This document shows, in pieces, positions 1 to 9,100 of a stretch of DNA of 64,000 nucleotides. The notes beneath the pieces are model-generated. The model searched no databases. It saw only the letters and a program-made list of their open reading frames with translations, and was not told the origin of the DNA. This stretch comes from Rubrivirga sp046845755. GTDB lineage: Bacteria; Bacteroidota; Rhodothermia; Rhodothermales; Rubricoccaceae. Position 1 is the stretch's first letter; every line of letters starts with the position of its first letter. Made by a program: the position numbers and the translations under genes. The DNA lies in assembly GCF_046845755.1 (NCBI RefSeq), contig NZ_CP177357.1, forward strand, positions 2,418,001 to 2,482,000. The letters are read 5' to 3'.

Positions 1-342
1 GACGGCGCTGCGCCGGGCGAGCCGCTTCGTCTTGAGGTTGACGCGGACCTTGTACTCGTGGGGCTTGGGCCCGAAGATGGTGCCGCCGCCCTTGCGGAGC
101 GGGCTCTTGGCATCGCCGGCGCGGGCGTTGCCCGTGCCCTTCTGGCGGTACAGCTTGCGGCGGGACTTCGAGACCTCGCCGCGCTCCTTGGTCTTGTGCG
201 TGCCCTGGCGGCCGGCGGCCTGGATGGAACGCACGTCGAGCCAGATGGCGTGGTCGTTCGGCTCGATGCCGAAGACGGCGTCGTCGAGCTCGACCGTGCG
301 GCCGGCCTCGGCGCCCTCGCGGTTGTAGACAGTCAGTTTCAT
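1..342 (-). CDS. rplD: 50S ribosomal protein uL4, N-terminal part (cut by window edge)
   Basis: This is the first 114 codons of ribosomal protein L4, a 50S component lining the exit tunnel; the remainder lies left of base 1. The N-terminus reads MKLTVYNREG, and the family hallmark appears around residues 75-100 as KGTGNARAGD followed by RSGGTIFGPKPHEY, the basic extended loop that reaches into the tunnel. The ATG lies 4 bases after the rplC stop, so translation is probably coupled to rplC. No Shine-Dalgarno sequence is visible. It is the last gene seen of the str/S10 operon; rplW would normally follow. Confidence 0.97.
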   Translation of the reverse strand, partial: MKLTVYNREGAEAGRTVELDDAVFGIEPNDHAIWLDVRSIQAAGRQGTHKTKERGEVSKSRRKLYRQKGTGNARAGDAKSPLRKGGGTIFGPKPHEYKVRVNLKTKRLARRSAV

Positions 343-346
343 GGAT

Positions 347-970
347 CTAGGCCTTGCGGATCTCAACGATCCCGTTCTTGTGGCCGGGCACGGCCCCCTT
401 GACGAGGATCAGGTTGTTGTCGGGGAAGGTGCGGACGATGCGGACGTTCTTCTGCGTCACGCGGTCGCCGCCGGTCCGGCCACCCATCTTGGTGCCCTTG
501 AAGACACGCGACGGGTCGGACGCCTGCCCGATCGAGCCCGGGGCCCGCTGGCGGTTGTGCTGGCCGTGCGTGGCGTCGCCGACGCCCTTGAAGTTGTGGC
601 GCTTGACGACGCCCTGGAAGCCCTTGCCCTTGGACGTGCCGGTCACGGCCACGCGGTCGCCCTCGGCGAACGCCTCGACCGTGATCTCGTCGCCGAGCGT
701 CACGTCGCCGAAGTCGACGCCGCGGAACTCCACGACGTGGCGCTTGGCGGGGACGCCGGCGGCCTCGAAGTGGCCCTGCATGGCCTTCGTGGTGTGCTTC
801 TCCTTCTTGTCCTGGTAGCCGATCTGGACGGCGCTGTAGCCGTCCGTGTCGGGCGTTTTGACCTGGGTGACGGCACAGGGGCCGGCCTCGATCACCGTGA
901 CGACGGTCTGCCGTCCGGAGTCATCGAAGACGCTTGTCATGCCGACCTTGCGGCCGAGAATCGCGCTCAT
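347..970 (-). CDS. rplC: 50S ribosomal protein uL3
   Basis: Ribosomal protein L3, 207 residues, a normal bacterial length; it is an early-assembly 50S protein near the peptidyl-transferase centre. The start MSAILGRKVGMT and the C-terminal stretch with KGTKMGGRTGGDRVT are diagnostic, including the basic loop that contacts 23S rRNA. It sits between rpsJ and rplD in the classical S10 order. The 57-base spacer to rpsJ holds a perfect 7-bp hairpin, whereas the spacer to rplD is 4 bases. No purine-rich ribosome binding site precedes the ATG, as is usual in Bacteroidota-like genomes. Confidence 0.98.
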   Translation of the reverse strand: MSAILGRKVGMTSVFDDSGRQTVVTVIEAGPCAVTQVKTPDTDGYSAVQIGYQDKKEKHTTKAMQGHFEAAGVPAKRHVVEFRGVDFGDVTLGDEITVEAFAEGDRVAVTGTSKGKGFQGVVKRHNFKGVGDATHGQHNRQRAPGSIGQASDPSRVFKGTKMGGRTGGDRVTQKNVRIVRTFPDNNLILVKGAVPGHKNGIVEIRKA

Positions 971-996
971 TGAACCTGGGGTTAGTTAAGCGTGGG

Positions 997-1014
997 GCCG
1001 GCGCGGGCGCCGGC
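997..1014 (-). promoter_or_regulatory. hairpin in the rpsJ-rplC spacer
   Basis: A perfect inverted repeat GCCGGCG-N4-CGCCGGC lies between rpsJ and rplC. It has no T-tract on either side, so it is not a typical intrinsic terminator. It could mark an mRNA processing point or a partial attenuator. Similar hairpins occur in the other spacers of this operon (see findings). Confidence 0.35.
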
Positions 1015-1027
1015 TAAGAGAGTCTGA

Positions 1028-1336
1028 TCAGACCTTGATTTCGACGTGGACGCCACTCGGAAGCTCGAGCTTCATGAGGGCATCGACGGTCTTCGACGAG
1101 GTCGACAGGATGTCGATGAGCCGCTTGTGATCGCGCGTCTCGAACTGGTCGCGCGCCTTTTTGTCGACGTGCGGCCCGGAGAGGACGGTGTAGATCTTCT
1201 TGCGGGTCGGGAGCGGGATCGGCCCGCTCACGACGGCACCGGTCGACTTGACCGTGCGGATGATCTTCTCAGCGCTCTTGTCCACAAGGGTGTGGTCGAA
1301 CGACTTGAGCTTGATCCGGATCTTCTGGTTCGCCAT
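1028..1336 (-). CDS. rpsJ: 30S ribosomal protein uS10
   Basis: Ribosomal protein S10 (also NusE, a transcription antitermination factor), 102 residues. It begins MANQKIRIKLKSFDH and carries the conserved GPIPLPTRK and ETRDHKRLIDI segments. It lies directly downstream of tuf and upstream of rplC, the junction where the str and S10 operons are joined in many non-proteobacterial phyla. The 73-base spacer to tuf contains a 10-bp perfect hairpin. Confidence 0.98.
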   Translation of the reverse strand: MANQKIRIKLKSFDHTLVDKSAEKIIRTVKSTGAVVSGPIPLPTRKKIYTVLSGPHVDKKARDQFETRDHKRLIDILSTSSKTVDALMKLELPSGVHVEIKV

Positions 1337-1362
1337 GAGTCAGGCTGGGTGAGTACGGCGGA

Positions 1363-1394
1363 AGCGGCCGTCAGGGAAGGTCCCGACGGCCGCT
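1363..1394 (-). promoter_or_regulatory. hairpin in the tuf-rpsJ spacer
   Basis: A perfect 10-bp stem, AGCGGCCGTC pairing with GACGGCCGCT across a 12-base loop, lies between the tuf stop and the rpsJ start. No T-run follows it in the transcription direction. It is the strongest of the intercistronic hairpins in this operon and sits at the str/S10 boundary, where read-through or processing could set the ratio of EF-Tu to ribosomal proteins. That role is inferred. Confidence 0.4.
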
Positions 1395-1409
1395 CCGTCC
1401 GTGTGTGCG

Positions 1410-2597
1410 TTAGTCGAGGATCTTGGAGACGACGCCGGCGCCGACCGTCCGCCCGCCCTCGCGGATCGCGAACCGGAGCCCCTGCTCCATGGCCACCGGC
1501 TGGATCAGCTTGACCGTGAACTGCGTGTTGTCCCCGGGCATCACCATCTCGACGCCGTCGGCCAGCTCGATGTCCCCCGTCACGTCGGTCGTCCGGAAGT
1601 AGAACTGCGGGCGGTACCCCTTGAAGAACGGCGTGTGCCGGCCGCCCTCGTCCTTCGACAGGATGTACACCTCGCACTCGAACTCCCGGTGCGGAGTCAC
1701 CGCGCCCGGCTTCGTGAGCACCATCCCCCGCTCGACGGCGTCCTTCTCGATCCCCCGGAGCAGGATCCCCGCGTTGTCCCCGGCCTGCGCCGAGTCGAGG
1801 AGCTTCCTGAACATCTCGACGCCCGTCACCGTCGACGTCATCTTCGGCTCCCGGATCCCGACGATCTCGACCGGCTCGCCGACCTTGATCTGCCCGCGCT
1901 CGACCCGGCCCGTGACCACGGTCCCGCGCCCCGTGATCGAGAACACGTCCTCGACCGGCATCAAGAACGGCTGGTCGACCGCCCGCTCCGGCGTCGGGAT
2001 GTAGTCGTCGACCGAGGCCATGAGCTCCTCGACCTTGGCGACCCACTCGGGCTCCCCGTTGAGGGCGCCCAGCGCCGAGCCCTGGATGACCGGCAGGTCG
2101 TCGCCCGGGAACTCGTACGAGTCCAAGAGCTCGCGGACCTCCATCTCGACGAGCTCCAAGAGCTCCTCGTCGTCGACCAAGTCGGCCTTGTTCATGAACA
2201 CGACGATGTACGGCACGCCGACCTGGCGGGCGAGCAGGATGTGCTCGCGGGTCTGGGGCATCGGCCCGTCCGTGGCCGCGACGACCAGGATCGCCCCGTC
2301 CATCTGGGCCGCGCCCGTCACCATGTTCTTGACGTAGTCGGCGTGGCCGGGGCAGTCGACGTGGGCGTAGTGCCGGGCCTCGGTCTCGTACTCGACGTGG
2401 GCCGTCGCGATCGTGATCCCGCGCTCGCGCTCCTCGGGCGCGTTGTCGATCTCGTCGAACCCCTTGGCCACGCCGCCCGACTTCTCGGCGAGCACCTTCG
2501 TGATCGCCGCCGTCAGCGTCGTCTTCCCGTGGTCGACGTGACCGATGGTGCCCACGTTGACGTGGGGCTTCGTCCGCTGGAATTGCTCCTTAGCCAT
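1410..2597 (-). CDS. tuf: elongation factor Tu
   Basis: EF-Tu, 395 residues, the GTPase that delivers aminoacyl-tRNA to the ribosomal A site. The G1 motif GHVDHGKT is at residues 19-26, followed by DCPGHADYVKN (G3) and NKAD (G4). Domains 2 and 3 are complete, with GRGTVVTGRVERG and a C-terminus ending GAGVVSKILD. It is in the usual place after fusA (63-base spacer). Codon use is strongly biased to C/G-ending codons, fitting a highly expressed gene. No second tuf copy is seen in the window. Confidence 0.99.
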   Translation of the reverse strand: MAKEQFQRTKPHVNVGTIGHVDHGKTTLTAAITKVLAEKSGGVAKGFDEIDNAPEERERGITIATAHVEYETEARHYAHVDCPGHADYVKNMVTGAAQMDGAILVVAATDGPMPQTREHILLARQVGVPYIVVFMNKADLVDDEELLELVEMEVRELLDSYEFPGDDLPVIQGSALGALNGEPEWVAKVEELMASVDDYIPTPERAVDQPFLMPVEDVFSITGRGTVVTGRVERGQIKVGEPVEIVGIREPKMTSTVTGVEMFRKLLDSAQAGDNAGILLRGIEKDAVERGMVLTKPGAVTPHREFECEVYILSKDEGGRHTPFFKGYRPQFYFRTTDVTGDIELADGVEMVMPGDNTQFTVKLIQPVAMEQGLRFAIREGGRTVGAGVVSKILD

Positions 2598-2660
2598 TGT
2601 TCTCTTGGTCTGGGTTGTGAGTCGGTGCGCTGGCGCTCGGCGACAGCGTGCGTGTGTGTG

Positions 2661-4760
2661 CTACGCGGCGGCCTTGCCGGCCGCGGCGATCTCCTCGGCG
2701 ATGGCCGCCGGGACCTGCTCGTAGTGGTCGAACTGCATCGAGTAGATGGCCCGGCCCTGGGTGTTGGACCGGAGGTCGGTCGAGTAGCCGAACATCTCGC
2801 TCAGCGGGACGAAGGCGTCGACGACCTGCGCGTCGCCGCGCTGGCCCATGCCCTCGATCCGGCCGCGCCGGGACGAGAGGTCGCCGATCACGTCGCCCAT
2901 GTACTCCTCGGGCGTGATGACCTCGACCTTCATGATCGGCTCCATGATGACGGGGCTCGCGCGTCGCGTCGCCTCGCGCATCGCCATCCGGCCGGCGATC
3001 TCGAACGAGAGCTGGTCGGAGTCGACGTTGTGGAACTTGCCGTCGTAGAGGCGGGCCTTGATCGCCTCCATCGGGTAGCCCGCGAGCGGGCCCTGGCCGA
3101 GCGCGCTGCGGATGCCCTTCTCCACCGAGGAGATGAACTCCTTGGGGATGGCGCCGCCCTTGATCTCGTCGATGAACTCGAGCCCCTCGGTGCCGGGCTC
3201 GGCCGGCGAGAACTCGATCTCGACGTGCGCGAACTGGCCGCGGCCGCCGGACTGCTTCTTGTGCGTGTAGGTGTGGTCGACCGTCTTGCGGATGGCCTCG
3301 CGGTACGAGACCTGCGGGTCGCCGACGTTCGCCTCGACCTTGAACTCGCGCTTGAGGCGGTCCACGATGATCTCGAGGTGGAGCTCGCCCATCCCGGCGA
3401 TCAGGGTCTGGCCTGTCTCGTCGTCGGAGGTCACCTTGAAGGTGGGGTCCTCCTCGGCGAGTTTCTGGAGCCCGACGCCGAGCTTGTCGATGTCAGCCTT
3501 GGTCTTGGGCTCGATCGCGATCTTGATGACCGGCTCGGGGAAGTCCATGGCCTCCAGCACGACGGGCGCGTTGGGGTCGCAGAGCGTGTCGCCCGTCTTG
3601 GTGTCCTTGAGCCCCACGATCGCGCAGATGTCGCCGGCCTTGACCGACTCGACGTCCTCGCGCGTGTTGGCGTGCATGAACAGGAGGCGACCGGCGCGCT
3701 CCTTCTTCTCCGTCGTCGCGTTGATCAGCGCGTCGCCCTTGTTGAGCGTGCCCGAGTAGACGCGCGCGAACGTGATGCGGCCGACGTAGGGGTCGGTCGC
3801 GATCTTGAAGGCGATGGCCGCGAACGGCGCCTCCGGGTCGGCCTCGCGCGTGACGATCTCCTCGGTCCGCGGCTTGTGGCCCTCCATCGGCGGCACGTCG
3901 TGCGGCGAGGGGAGGTAGTCGATGATGCCGTCGAGCAGCTGCTGGACGCCCTTGTTCTTGAAGGCGGACCCGCAGAAGACCGGCGTGATGTCCATCGAGA
4001 TGACGGCCTCGCGGACGGTCGCCTTGACGACGTCGACCGGGAGCTCCTCGCCCTCGAGGTACATCATCAGGAGCTCGTCGTTGTGCTCGGCGACCGCCTC
4101 CAGCAGCACGATGCGCGCCTTCTTGGCCGTCGGCTTGAGGTCCTCGGGGATGTCGACCTCGTCCCAGGTCGAGCCCTGCGTGGCGTCGTCGAAGATGAAC
4201 GCCTTGTTGGAGATCAGGTCGATGTGGCCGCGGAAGAGCTCGCCGTCGCCGATCGGGATCTGGACGGGCACGGCGTTCGCGCCGAGCCGGTCCTTCATCA
4301 TCTGGACGGCGTTCTCAAAGTTGGCGCCCGTCCGGTCCATCTTGTTGACGAACGCGACGCGGGGGACGTGGTACTTGTCCATCTGGCGCCAGACCGTCTC
4401 GGACTGGGGCTCGACGCCGCCGACCGAGCAGAACAGCGCGACGGCCCCGTCGAGCACGCGGAGCGAGCGCTCGACCTCGACCGTGAAGTCGACGTGGCCG
4501 GGCGTGTCGATGATGTTGATGCGGTGGTCCTTCCACTCGGCCGTGGTCGCGGCCGAGGTGATGGTGATGCCGCGCTCCTTCTCCTGCTCCATCCAGTCCA
4601 TCGTGGCGCCGCCCTCGTGGACCTCGCCGATCCGGTGCGTCTTGCCGGTGTAGTACAGGATGCGCTCGGTCGTCGTGGTCTTGCCCGCGTCGATGTGCGC
4701 CGAGATCCCGATGTTGCGGGTCTTGGTGAGCGAGTAGGTCTTGCCGGTGATGTCGGACAT
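2661..4760 (-). CDS. fusA: elongation factor G
   Basis: EF-G, 699 residues, the translocase GTPase that moves tRNAs and mRNA after peptide-bond formation. The start MSDITGKTYSLTKTRNIGIS leads into the G1 motif AHIDAGKT at 21-28; DTPGHVDF (G3) and NKMDRTG (G4) follow, and domains II-V are full length, ending in alanine/lysine-rich sequence. The reading frame stays open 117 codons upstream, but that part is rpsG antisense-like, low-complexity sequence, so the ATG at 4760 is preferred. It is positioned between rpsG and tuf; the 79-base spacer to rpsG has a two-part hairpin. Confidence 0.98.
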   Translation of the reverse strand: MSDITGKTYSLTKTRNIGISAHIDAGKTTTTERILYYTGKTHRIGEVHEGGATMDWMEQEKERGITITSAATTAEWKDHRINIIDTPGHVDFTVEVERSLRVLDGAVALFCSVGGVEPQSETVWRQMDKYHVPRVAFVNKMDRTGANFENAVQMMKDRLGANAVPVQIPIGDGELFRGHIDLISNKAFIFDDATQGSTWDEVDIPEDLKPTAKKARIVLLEAVAEHNDELLMMYLEGEELPVDVVKATVREAVISMDITPVFCGSAFKNKGVQQLLDGIIDYLPSPHDVPPMEGHKPRTEEIVTREADPEAPFAAIAFKIATDPYVGRITFARVYSGTLNKGDALINATTEKKERAGRLLFMHANTREDVESVKAGDICAIVGLKDTKTGDTLCDPNAPVVLEAMDFPEPVIKIAIEPKTKADIDKLGVGLQKLAEEDPTFKVTSDDETGQTLIAGMGELHLEIIVDRLKREFKVEANVGDPQVSYREAIRKTVDHTYTHKKQSGGRGQFAHVEIEFSPAEPGTEGLEFIDEIKGGAIPKEFISSVEKGIRSALGQGPLAGYPMEAIKARLYDGKFHNVDSDQLSFEIAGRMAMREATRRASPVIMEPIMKVEVITPEEYMGDVIGDLSSRRGRIEGMGQRGDAQVVDAFVPLSEMFGYSTDLRSNTQGRAIYSMQFDHYEQVPAAIAEEIAAAGKAAA

Positions 4761-4794
4761 GAGGGTCGTCGGTTCGGTGGGGGGAGCCGAGAGA

Positions 4795-4829
4795 ACGGGC
4801 CGGCCTCTGCCGGGGGCAGAAGGGCCCGT
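4795..4829 (-). promoter_or_regulatory. two-part hairpin in the rpsG-fusA spacer
   Basis: An outer stem ACGGGCC/GGCCCGT (7 bp) encloses an inner stem TCTGCC/GGCAGA (6 bp) with a GGG loop. It lies wholly in the spacer between rpsG and fusA, with no T-tract beside it. It may be a processing or translational control element; this is inferred from its position only. Confidence 0.35.
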
Positions 4830-4839
4830 GACGGTCTGG

Positions 4840-5310
4840 TTAGAAGCGGGCGAAGTGGGCGAACGCCTTGTTGGCCTCGGCCATGCGGTGCGTGTCGTCC
4901 TTCTTCTTGACGGCGCCGCCCTCGCCGCGCGAGGCGGCGATGAGCTCGGCCGCCAAGCGGTTGGCCATCGACTTGTCGCCGCGCGACTTGGCGTACTGGA
5001 GGAGCCAGCGGAACGCCAGCGACGTGCGGCGCTCGGGGCGGACCTCGATCGGCACCTGGTAGGTCGCGCCGCCGACGCGGCGGCTGCGGACCTCCACGAG
5101 GGGGGCCGCATTCGTCAGCGCCTGGCGGAAGACCTCGACGCCGGGCTCGCCGATGCGCTCCTCGACCAGGTCGAAGGCGCCGTAGACGAGGCCCTGGGCC
5201 ACGGACTTCTTGCCGTCACGCATGACGGCGGCGATGAACTTGGCGACGGTGACGTCGCCGTAGATCGGGTCCGGCGTGGGGATCCGCTTTTCTGCTTGCT
5301 TCCTGCGCAT
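4840..5310 (-). CDS. rpsG: 30S ribosomal protein uS7
   Basis: Ribosomal protein S7, 156 residues, a primary assembly protein of the 30S head. The sequence MRRKQAEKRIPTPDPIYGD, then GLVYGAFDLVEER, VEVRSRRVGG and the C-terminal KAFAHFARF match the family over its whole length. It lies 95 bases downstream of rpsL. In Escherichia coli S7 represses its own operon by binding the rpsL-rpsG spacer of the mRNA; the spacer here contains a 7-bp hairpin that could serve the same end, though the E. coli structure is not visibly conserved. Confidence 0.98.
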   Translation of the reverse strand: MRRKQAEKRIPTPDPIYGDVTVAKFIAAVMRDGKKSVAQGLVYGAFDLVEERIGEPGVEVFRQALTNAAPLVEVRSRRVGGATYQVPIEVRPERRTSLAFRWLLQYAKSRGDKSMANRLAAELIAASRGEGGAVKKKDDTHRMAEANKAFAHFARF

Positions 5311-5358
5311 GGGGTCGGGAGGTCGGTAGGTCGGGTATTCGGTGGGTCCGCGAGCGGG

Positions 5359-5377
5359 GCGGCGCAGAGCGCGCCGC
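5359..5377 (-). promoter_or_regulatory. hairpin in the rpsL-rpsG spacer (possible S7 control site)
   Basis: A perfect inverted repeat GCGGCGC-N5-GCGCCGC lies in the rpsL-rpsG spacer. In E. coli this spacer carries the S7 autoregulatory target. Identity with that element is not visible, so the assignment rests on location. Confidence 0.35.
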
Positions 5378-5405
5378 GCCTCCGTCCGCGGGGGAAACCG
5401 ACGTA

Positions 5406-5777
5406 CTACTTGGGCTTCTTGGCGCCGTACTTCGAGCGGCTCTGGCGACGGTCGGCGACGCCGGCCGTGTCGAGCGCGCCACGGACGATGTGGTACTTGA
5501 CGCCCGGGAGGTCCTTGGCGCCGCCGCCACGGACGAGCACGATGGAGTGCTCCTGGAGGTTGTGGCCCTCGCCCGGGATGTAGGCGATGACTTCGTAGCC
5601 GTTGGTGAGGCGGACCTTGGCGACCTTGCGGAGCGCGGAGTTCGGCTTCTTCGGCGTCGTCGTGTACACGCGGGTGCAGACGCCACGGCGCTGCGGGTTG
5701 CCCTGGAGCGCGATGGCCCCGGAGGTCTTGCGCTTCGGGGTGCGGCCCTTGCGGACGAGTTGGTTGATCGTAGGCAC
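5406..5777 (-). CDS. rpsL: 30S ribosomal protein uS12
   Basis: Ribosomal protein S12, 123 residues, part of the decoding centre. It begins with GTG as (M)PTINQLVRKGR; the frame is open further upstream, but homologues start exactly here. The conserved TPKKPNSALRK loop has lysine at position 43 and the GGGAKDLPG loop has lysine at 88, the wild-type residues whose substitution gives streptomycin resistance in other bacteria. It is the first gene of the str operon and is preceded by a promoter-like TTGG-N19-TACTTTG about 55 bases upstream. Confidence 0.98.
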   Translation of the reverse strand: MPTINQLVRKGRTPKRKTSGAIALQGNPQRRGVCTRVYTTTPKKPNSALRKVAKVRLTNGYEVIAYIPGEGHNLQEHSIVLVRGGGAKDLPGVKYHIVRGALDTAGVADRRQSRSKYGAKKPK

Positions 5778-5831
5778 GGCGGTGCGGGCGGGTGGGGCGC
5801 GGGGCAATCCCGCGCGGCGAGTCAGGACCCA

Positions 5832-5861
5832 CAAAGTACCCGGCACCAGGGCCGACCCCAA
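5832..5861 (-). promoter_or_regulatory. candidate promoter of the str operon
   Basis: On the minus strand TTGG (5861-5858) is followed after 19 bases by TACTTTG (5838-5832). This resembles the Bacteroidota housekeeping promoter, whose -33 box is TTTG and -7 box TAnnTTTG with similar spacing. The mRNA leader before the rpsL GTG would be about 45-50 bases. The same TTGG-N19-TA layout precedes rpsU. Confidence 0.45.
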
Positions 5862-6088
5862 TGCCGGGACCTTCACAAAGGCGAGGCGGAACGGCTCCAG
5901 CGCCCTCCAAAGGGCGAAGCTTCTGTGCAGACCGACCACTGGTCTAGTTCAGAGTACCAGGTTTACCATTGCCTCCACACGGAGCTCGCCAGCCCTCCGC
6001 CCTCTCCTCTCAGCCGCCGCGGCCTGCCCCTTTTGCGTCACGCCATAGGGTAGTCCGTTTGCACCAAGACCCCCTGGGGAGGGAGGCC

Positions 6089-6096
6089 TATGTTTT
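6089..6096 (+). promoter_or_regulatory. candidate -7 box for the T9SS esterase gene
   Basis: TATGTTTT fits TAnnTTT of the Bacteroidota -7 element and lies about 50 bases before the ATG at 6146. No TTG-type -33 box sits at the expected spacing (the nearest TTTG is 27 bases upstream), so support is weak. Confidence 0.25.
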
Positions 6097-6145
6097 CACG
6101 CACACACCGCGCACATCCACGCGCGCGCGACGTACTCTGTCCTTG

Positions 6146-9100
6146 ATGTCTTTGCGCCTCCTCCGACTCGCCCTGTCTCTGGCCGTCGTGGCCGCCCCGC
6201 AGGCGGTGCGTGCGCAGTCGCCGAGCGACTTCGACGCCCCCTACGAGCGGCTGGCGCTTTCGGAAACCCAGACGCGGGTGCTGGCCAACCGCCGGGCCAT
6301 CTTCCTCGACCCGGGGCGGCAGGACGGCACGCCCGAGGCCGATCCGCTGCGACCGCTCCAGTGGGAGGTGCTCTACGGTCAGATGCGGACGGCCGCCGAG
6401 GACGTCCGCTCGATGCCCTCGGCGGAGGCGCTCGCGGCCACGGCGGCCACCTTCCGGGCCCGCCGCCAGCTCCCGATCGCGGTCGTCTGGCAGCCGTTCG
6501 ACTTTATCGATCAAGCGGCGGTCGACGACGGCCGGCTGCTCGTCGACGAGTCCGGCCCCACGCCCCAGCTCTACCGCCCCGACACCGACGGCTTCTCGGC
6601 CGCGAGCCCCTACCAGCAGGCGTCCGTCTTTGCGGCGGGCGCGCTCTACGGCGGCGACCTCTCGGCCGCTCTCCACGGGCCCGTGGCGGTCGGCGCCACG
6701 CTCACGCTCGTCCTCCCGCGCAACCTGTTCGTGGTGCCGGCGGGCTGGGCCCGCCCCGCGTTTGTGGAGGTGTTGGCCGGGAAGCGAGGCGCGACCCAAA
6801 CCGTCGCGCTCGACCAGCCGTTCACGGTCTCGTTTGCGACGCCGGGCACCAAGTGGATCCGCTTGACCGCCGTCGTCGGCGGGGCCACGCGCCATGCGGC
6901 CTTCCAACTGGAGGTCCGCGAGCCCGGGCCGGCCCGGGCAGGGGCGCTGGAGAGCAGCGTGGGTGCGAGCCCGGCCGAGGCCTGTGCCACTCGGGCGGTC
7001 GAGTTCGCGTGGTCCCGCATCGTGTGCGGGGTCACCCCGGAGCCGTCTCTCCGCTGGCGCCCCCGGCGCCGCTACGCGACGATCAACGACCACTACCACG
7101 GGCGAAAGTCGGCGGACTACGACTACGGCGTCGTCTACTCCCCGTACAACTTCTCGGGTCGGCTCCGCCGCCCGATCGTGATCGTCGGCGGGTACGACTC
7201 GATGGAGGACGCGGGCCTGGACGACCTCTACCGCCAGCTCGTCCAGTTCGACAACCCCGAGACGACGGGCCCCGTCGTCGAGTTTGACCAGGCGCTGCTA
7301 GAGGCCGGCTACGACCTGGTCTTCATGGACTACGCCGACTCCCACGACTACATCCAGCGCAACGGGCTCGCGCTCGTGGACCTTCTCCGGCGTGTGCAGA
7401 CGGAGGTCGACAGAAACTCGCAGGGCGAGGAGATCGCGGGGGTGATCGGGTACAGCATGGGCGGGCTGGTGGCCCGGTACGGCCTGGCGTACATGGAGTC
7501 GATCGGCGAGGACCACGGCGTCGGCCTGTTCGTCTCCTACGACACGCCCCACCAGGGCGCGCTGATGCCGGTCGGGTTGGAAACGCTGCTGGCGGACCTC
7601 TACGCCGTTCTCGACCGCGTCCTGGACGTGTCCGCGCTCTACGCCTCCGATGCCGACGGGCCGGACTTCGTCGAGCGTCGGCTCTATGGTCCGGCGCTCC
7701 AGCAGCTCCTCACCTTCTGGGCCGGTGCCGACGTGAACGCCTCCGACCCCCGCGCCGTGCGGACGCGGATCCGCCGGGACTTTTACGACGACCTCATGGC
7801 GGTCGGCGACTACCCGGAGCAGTTGCGTCGGGTGGCCATCTCGAACGGCAACGGGCGTGGACGCCGGCAAATCAAGGGTGACCCCAACGACCGCAACGGC
7901 GTGGAGCGGATGCAGCCCGCCGAGCAGACGTTGCTGGTCGAGGCCGGGCTCTCGCTGCTCTGGGGGGCCTTCGGCACGCGGATCGAACTGAAGGTCCAGA
8001 ACGCGCCGGCGCCCGGTGGGACGGCGCAGGTCTATCGCCGCCGCGACGTAACCCGGTTCCTCGGGGTCCCGATCTATTCCACGGCCCAGCAGAGCACCCT
8101 CGCGCTCCCCAACCCCTACGATATCGTCCCGGGCAGCTATACCGAGACCTACAGCGTCATCCGCAAGCGGACCGGCGGCCGCGACACACGCGAGTCCCTG
8201 CTGGGCACGCTCGCCTTTACCTGGCTCGGTGCCGGCGCTTACTACGACGTGCGGGTCGACGCCGCCCGCCACGCGTTCGTCCCGACCGCGAGCGCCCTCG
8301 ACTGGAACACCCGGGGCGGCTCGCGCGAGACGTTGGTCGCTTCCACGTTCCGGCGGCAGGACCTCTCCAGGTCCATCGACCGCACCACGACCGAGCGGCG
8401 CACCCCCTTCGACGCCATCCTCACAGCGGACGATCTGTACTTCGACAGCGGCGTCGGGCCGGAGAATCAGCCGCACCTGTTCGTCACCGAGGGCATCGAG
8501 GCGTTCGTGCTCGACCAACTCGGCCGGGAGGCCCCAGACCGCTCGGCGCCGTACATCCGGGCCCTCGTCACGGGCGCGGGGAGTCTCGAGGCCGGCGCTG
8601 CCGCAGCGTGGCGGGTCCACACCCGCCACGGGACGCCGCCGTTCACGTATCGGTGGAGCTGGCGCTACACCTGCGAGCCGTCCAACGACCCCGACGACGG
8701 CGCCGTCCCGACCTCGACGTGCGACGAGACGCTTCGCGACGGGGGCTCGGACGACCGCCTGAGCGCCACCCTGCCGGACCACGGCACGGTCCTCATAGCG
8801 GTCTCCATCGAGGACGCGGCCGGCCAGATGACGGAGGCCTTTAAAACGGTCTCGGTGACGTGGGCCCCGACGCCCGAGGCCACCCTCGCCCCCGCCGAGG
8901 CCGCGCGGACTGGCCTCCCCCTCGTGTTCGCGGCCCGCGTCACCCCGAACCCGTCGCGCGACAAGGCCACCCTGCGGGTCGACCTCCCGACGCCTGCCGA
9001 CGTGACCGCCGAGGTGTACGACACGCTCGGGCGCCTCGTCCAGACGACGACGGGGGCTTACCCGGCGGGCTCGCACGCGCTGAGAGTCGAGACGACCGAG

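Larger units (their letters stand above)
5778..6145. other. divergent intergenic region between rpsL and the esterase gene
   Basis: A 368-base stretch with no convincing gene. It holds the candidate str-operon promoter on the minus strand (5832-5861) and a weaker candidate -7 box on the plus strand (6089-6096). Frames stay open across much of it, but only as low-complexity extensions of the neighbouring genes. Confidence 0.6.

Noticed and set aside
1401..4910. Open frame of over 1100 codons antisense to tuf and fusA, and similar frames opposite kgd (42892-46806) and the PAS kinase
   Set aside because: High-GC codon use (third position G/C) keeps the complementary frame free of stops. The translations are rich in Arg, Asp, Leu, Val and show no domain motifs, while the plus/minus partners are clearly conserved genes.
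4761..5111. 117-codon N-terminal extension of fusA
   Set aside because: The extension runs across the rpsG coding region in another frame and is low-complexity; EF-G begins at the ATG at 4760, as in its homologues.
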